Assembly: GCA_017537345.1 (NCBI GenBank)
Contig: JAFYKY010000017.1
Coordinates: 186,001-250,000 of the forward strand
Length of the DNA stretch: 64,000 bases
Source: Clostridia bacterium
Lineage (GTDB): Bacteria; Bacillota; Clostridia; Oscillospirales; CAG-382
Direction: 5' to 3'
Numbering within the stretch: the stretch's first letter is position 1; each line of letters begins with the position of its first letter. The notes below the pieces were generated by a model, which did no database searches, had not been told where the DNA came from, and saw only the letters and a list, made by a program, of their open reading frames with translations. Below are positions 61,980 through 64,000 of the stretch, one piece after another. A program made the position numbers and the translations under genes.

Positions 61980-64000
61980 ATGTCAAAGCTTTTTCTTGAT
62001 ATATTCAATTTAAGCATTACCGCAAGCTGGCTTATAGTTGCGGTTCTGGCAGTGCGCTTTATCTTTAGAAAACGCGCGCCCAAATGGGTAAGCTGTCTGC
62101 TTTGGGCTTTGGTGGGCTTGCGCCTTGTTTTGCCCTTTACTATCGAAAGTCCCATTTCCTTTTCCGTTAACAGAGAGGTTATAAATACCGATGCTATCTA
62201 CGGCGAAACTGTTTTGGAAACGGTTCCTCCCGCAGACACCGTTCCTCCCGCAGACACCGTTCCTCCCGCAGACACGGTTCCTCCCGCAGACACCGTTCCT
62301 CCCGTGGATACGGCTCCTCCTGCCGACGAGGATATAGTAATTCCTCCCGTTGTTGAAACCGTGCCGGATAATTATTTCCAAAGCGGTATCGGCGCCATTG
62401 ACGACCGTGTTAATCCCGTTATAAACGGCGCAGTTTCTTCTGCAGAGCCCGAAGAGGAAAACGTTTTACATAAACTCATTGGTATCGCAAGCTGTATCTG
62501 GCTTTCGGGTACTGCGCTTTTACTTGCTTATGCGGTAATTAACTACCTTTTGCTTAAATACCGCGTTTCCTCCGCTATCCCTTGCGCAAATTCCGTGCGC
62601 AAGAGCGAGCGTGTTGAATCTCCTTTTATACTCGGATTTTTCCGTCCCCGTATTTATCTTCCTTTCGGTCTTTTCGCCGAAACGGAGGAATGCGTAGTTT
62701 CCCACGAAAACGCCCATCTCAAAAGAAAAGACCATTTGATCAAACCTTTGGGTTATGCAATACTTTCGGTCTATTGGTTCAATCCTCTTGTATGGGTAGC
62801 CTATATCCTTCTTTGCCGTGATATCGAGAGTGCTTGCGACGAGAAGGTTATAAAGAATATGAGCGCCGAAGCAAGAAAGGCGTATGCAACCGCTTTGCTG
62901 GAATGCAGCGTTCGCAAAAACTATATAGCCGCTTGTCCTCTTGCCTTTGGCGAGTTAGGAGTAAAAGACAGAGTGAAAAACACCATACGTTATAAAAAAC
63001 CTGCTTTTTGGGTCATTGTTTCCGCCCTTTTGGTTTGTGTTACAGTTTCGGTTCTGTTCCTTACAAGCCCGAGCCTTTCGAAAAATGAAGAAACATCCGA
63101 AAACGTATCTGATGGTATCAGCGAAACCGAATCCTCTGAAGTAGAGGAAATGAGCGATGTTGTAGATTACACGCCTGCAGAAAGCTTCAATTACTACCTA
63201 AAAGAAGACGGCTCTTGCGTCATTTCTTCTTACAAAGGTAACGATCCTATAGTTAAGGTTCCCGAAACCATTAACGGCGCTACGGTAACCGAAATCGGTT
63301 CTATGGCACTAAGCTCCGGCAAAATAAAGATAGTCTATTTGCCGGATACCGTTGTTAAATTAAAAAGTTATTCCTTGTCAAACAAAAACCTTGAAAAGGT
63401 TGTTTTGTCCGCGAGCCTGACTTCTATCGATGAAGGCACTTTTTCGGGATGTTCCGCTTTAAAGGAAATCACCTTACCCGATACGCTTGTTTCTATCGGC
63501 AACAGCGCGTTCGTAGATTGCAGATCTCTTAAGACGTTAGAAATCCCGTCCTCCGTTAAATATATGGGTATGGAGGCTTTTGCAGGAAGCGGATTGGAAA
63601 CCGTAATTCTCAACGAAGGTCTCGAGCATATCGGTTTCAACGCATTTATGCTGTGCCCGATAACAGAAATCACAGTGCCATCTTCTGTTAAAATAATATA
63701 CGCAGGTGCGTTCAGCCATTGCAGCAGCTTGACCAAAGTAGTTCTTAACGAGGGACTTGAAAGCATCGGATATCGGACCTTTGAAGGAAGTAAAATTACC
63801 GAAATTTCCATTCCTTCAACGGTAGTAACAATGGACGAACGTGCATTTCAGGGTTGTGATTCTGTGAAGAAGGTTTATTTCCAAGGTAACGCTCCGCAGA
63901 AATATTCTACCGAAGAAACCCAAAGATATATGGGAAACGAAGATTACACCGTATACTATCTTGAAGGCGCGGAAGGCTTTACCTCTCCCGAATGGTGCGG
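61980..64000 (+). CDS. M56 (BlaR1-like) membrane metallopeptidase fused to leucine-rich repeats (3' end cut)
   Basis: The frame is open from ATG 61980 to the window edge (673 residues visible). Membrane helices fall near 5-25, 33-50 and 163-190. The M56 zinc site is HENAH at 242-246 (in VSHENAHLKRKDH), followed by WFNPLVWVAY and RDIESACDEKV, which carry the next conserved acidic residues. Another helix (about 342-365) is followed by a Ser/Glu-rich linker and then BspA-type LRR_5 repeats (about 430 to the end: SIDEGTFSGCSALKEITLP and four more). BlaR1 has a penicillin-binding sensor in that outside position; none is seen. Six VPPADT-type repeats lie in the loop between helices 2 and 3. Confidence 0.88.
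   Translation, partial: MSKLFLDIFNLSITASWLIVAVLAVRFIFRKRAPKWVSCLLWALVGLRLVLPFTIESPISFSVNREVINTDAIYGETVLETVPPADTVPPADTVPPADTVPPADTVPPVDTAPPADEDIVIPPVVETVPDNYFQSGIGAIDDRVNPVINGAVSSAEPEEENVLHKLIGIASCIWLSGTALLLAYAVINYLLLKYRVSSAIPCANSVRKSERVESPFILGFFRPRIYLPFGLFAETEECVVSHENAHLKRKDHLIKPLGYAILSVYWFNPLVWVAYILLCRDIESACDEKVIKNMSAEARKAYATALLECSVRKNYIAACPLAFGELGVKDRVKNTIRYKKPAFWVIVSALLVCVTVSVLFLTSPSLSKNEETSENVSDGISETESSEVEEMSDVVDYTPAESFNYYLKEDGSCVISSYKGNDPIVKVPETINGATVTEIGSMALSSGKIKIVYLPDTVVKLKSYSLSNKNLEKVVLSASLTSIDEGTFSGCSALKEITLPDTLVSIGNSAFVDCRSLKTLEIPSSVKYMGMEAFAGSGLETVILNEGLEHIGFNAFMLCPITEITVPSSVKIIYAGAFSHCSSLTKVVLNEGLESIGYRTFEGSKITEISIPSTVVTMDERAFQGCDSVKKVYFQGNAPQKYSTEETQRYMGNEDYTVYYLEGAEGFTSPEWC
62223..62330 (+). 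repeat. 18-bp tandem repeat coding VPPADT units
   Basis: Six in-frame 18-bp units based on GTTCCTCCCGCAGACACC begin at 62223, 62241, 62259, 62277, 62295 and 62313. The first four are identical or differ by one base; the last two are diverged. They encode (V/A)PP(A/V)D(T/E) in the outside loop of the M56 protein. The near-identity at DNA level implies recent slippage, so copy number probably varies between strains. Confidence 0.9.

Noticed and set aside
62223..62330. CRISPR-like repeat array
   Set aside because: The 18-bp units are directly tandem with no spacers, and they are in frame within a coding sequence.

Overview
The window looks like a chromosomal segment of a Gram-positive, endospore-lineage Clostridia-type bacterium (Bacillota). 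The signs are a yabM/spoVB-like, mazG, hup, yabO(rqcP), yabP, yabQ, divIC, yabR locus, a CdaA/CdaR c-di-AMP pair, a full-length Rel, HemZ, strong GGAGG-type ribosome binding sites with frequent TTG/GTG starts, and many sigma-A promoters of the form TTGAxA-17 nt-TATAAT, several with an extended -10 (TGn). Base composition is moderate (mid-40s % G+C by eye) and even throughout. I saw no rRNA, tRNA, CRISPR array, insertion sequence or prophage, and no gene-free stretch above about 225 bases. The species cannot be named from sequence alone.

Layout. 1-2.9 kb (minus): oligoendopeptidase F (cut by the left edge), an unrecognised membrane protein and an RNHCP zinc protein, apparently one operon. 2.9-4.9 kb: DUF1385 membrane protein and prmC. 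4.9-16.9 kb: a long tightly packed housekeeping run, trmH-family methyltransferase, dprA, topA, plsX, rnc, a radical SAM gene, smc, ftsY, rdgB. 17-27.9 kb: cdaA, cdaR, recJ, rel, dtd, hemZ, a MATE/SpoVB flippase-like protein and mazG. 28-30 kb: hup, rqcP, yabP, yabQ, divIC, yabR, ending in a clear terminator. 30-33.9 kb: a two-component system and a lipoprotein, both preceded by the same 11-bp direct repeat. 33.9-35.2 kb: a metallophosphoesterase and a YgjV-type membrane protein.

35.2-42.9 kb (minus): a compact histidine operon, yerC(hisR)-hisZ-G-D-C-B-H-A-F-IE, with a palindrome inside its promoter. It lacks a recognisable histinol-phosphate phosphatase gene (histidinol-phosphatase). 43-46.9 kb: proB-proA-proC and ilvE. 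47-59.4 kb: a complete branched-chain amino acid operon, ilvA-ridA-leuA-leuC-leuD-leuB-ilvB-ilvN-ilvC-ilvD plus a DUF815 ATPase, behind a consensus promoter and a leader with a strong terminator hairpin (probable attenuator). 59.5-64 kb: accessory envelope genes, namely a small membrane protein with a PH-like region, a membrane-anchored GLUG-repeat protein, and a BlaI-family repressor followed by an M56 (BlaR1-like) membrane protease. The protease's outer sensor domain is replaced by BspA-type leucine-rich repeats, and it runs off the right edge.

The most interesting items are inferred circuits: (1) the two-component system with matching operator boxes in front of itself and of the adjacent lipoprotein; (2) the BlaI / M56-LRR pair with its own operator, which may be a protein- or surface-sensing variant of the beta-lactam sensor design; (3) the TrpR-family YerC regulator with a dyad between -35 and -10 of its own his operon; (4) the non-T-box leader before ilvA. 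None is proven by sequence alone.
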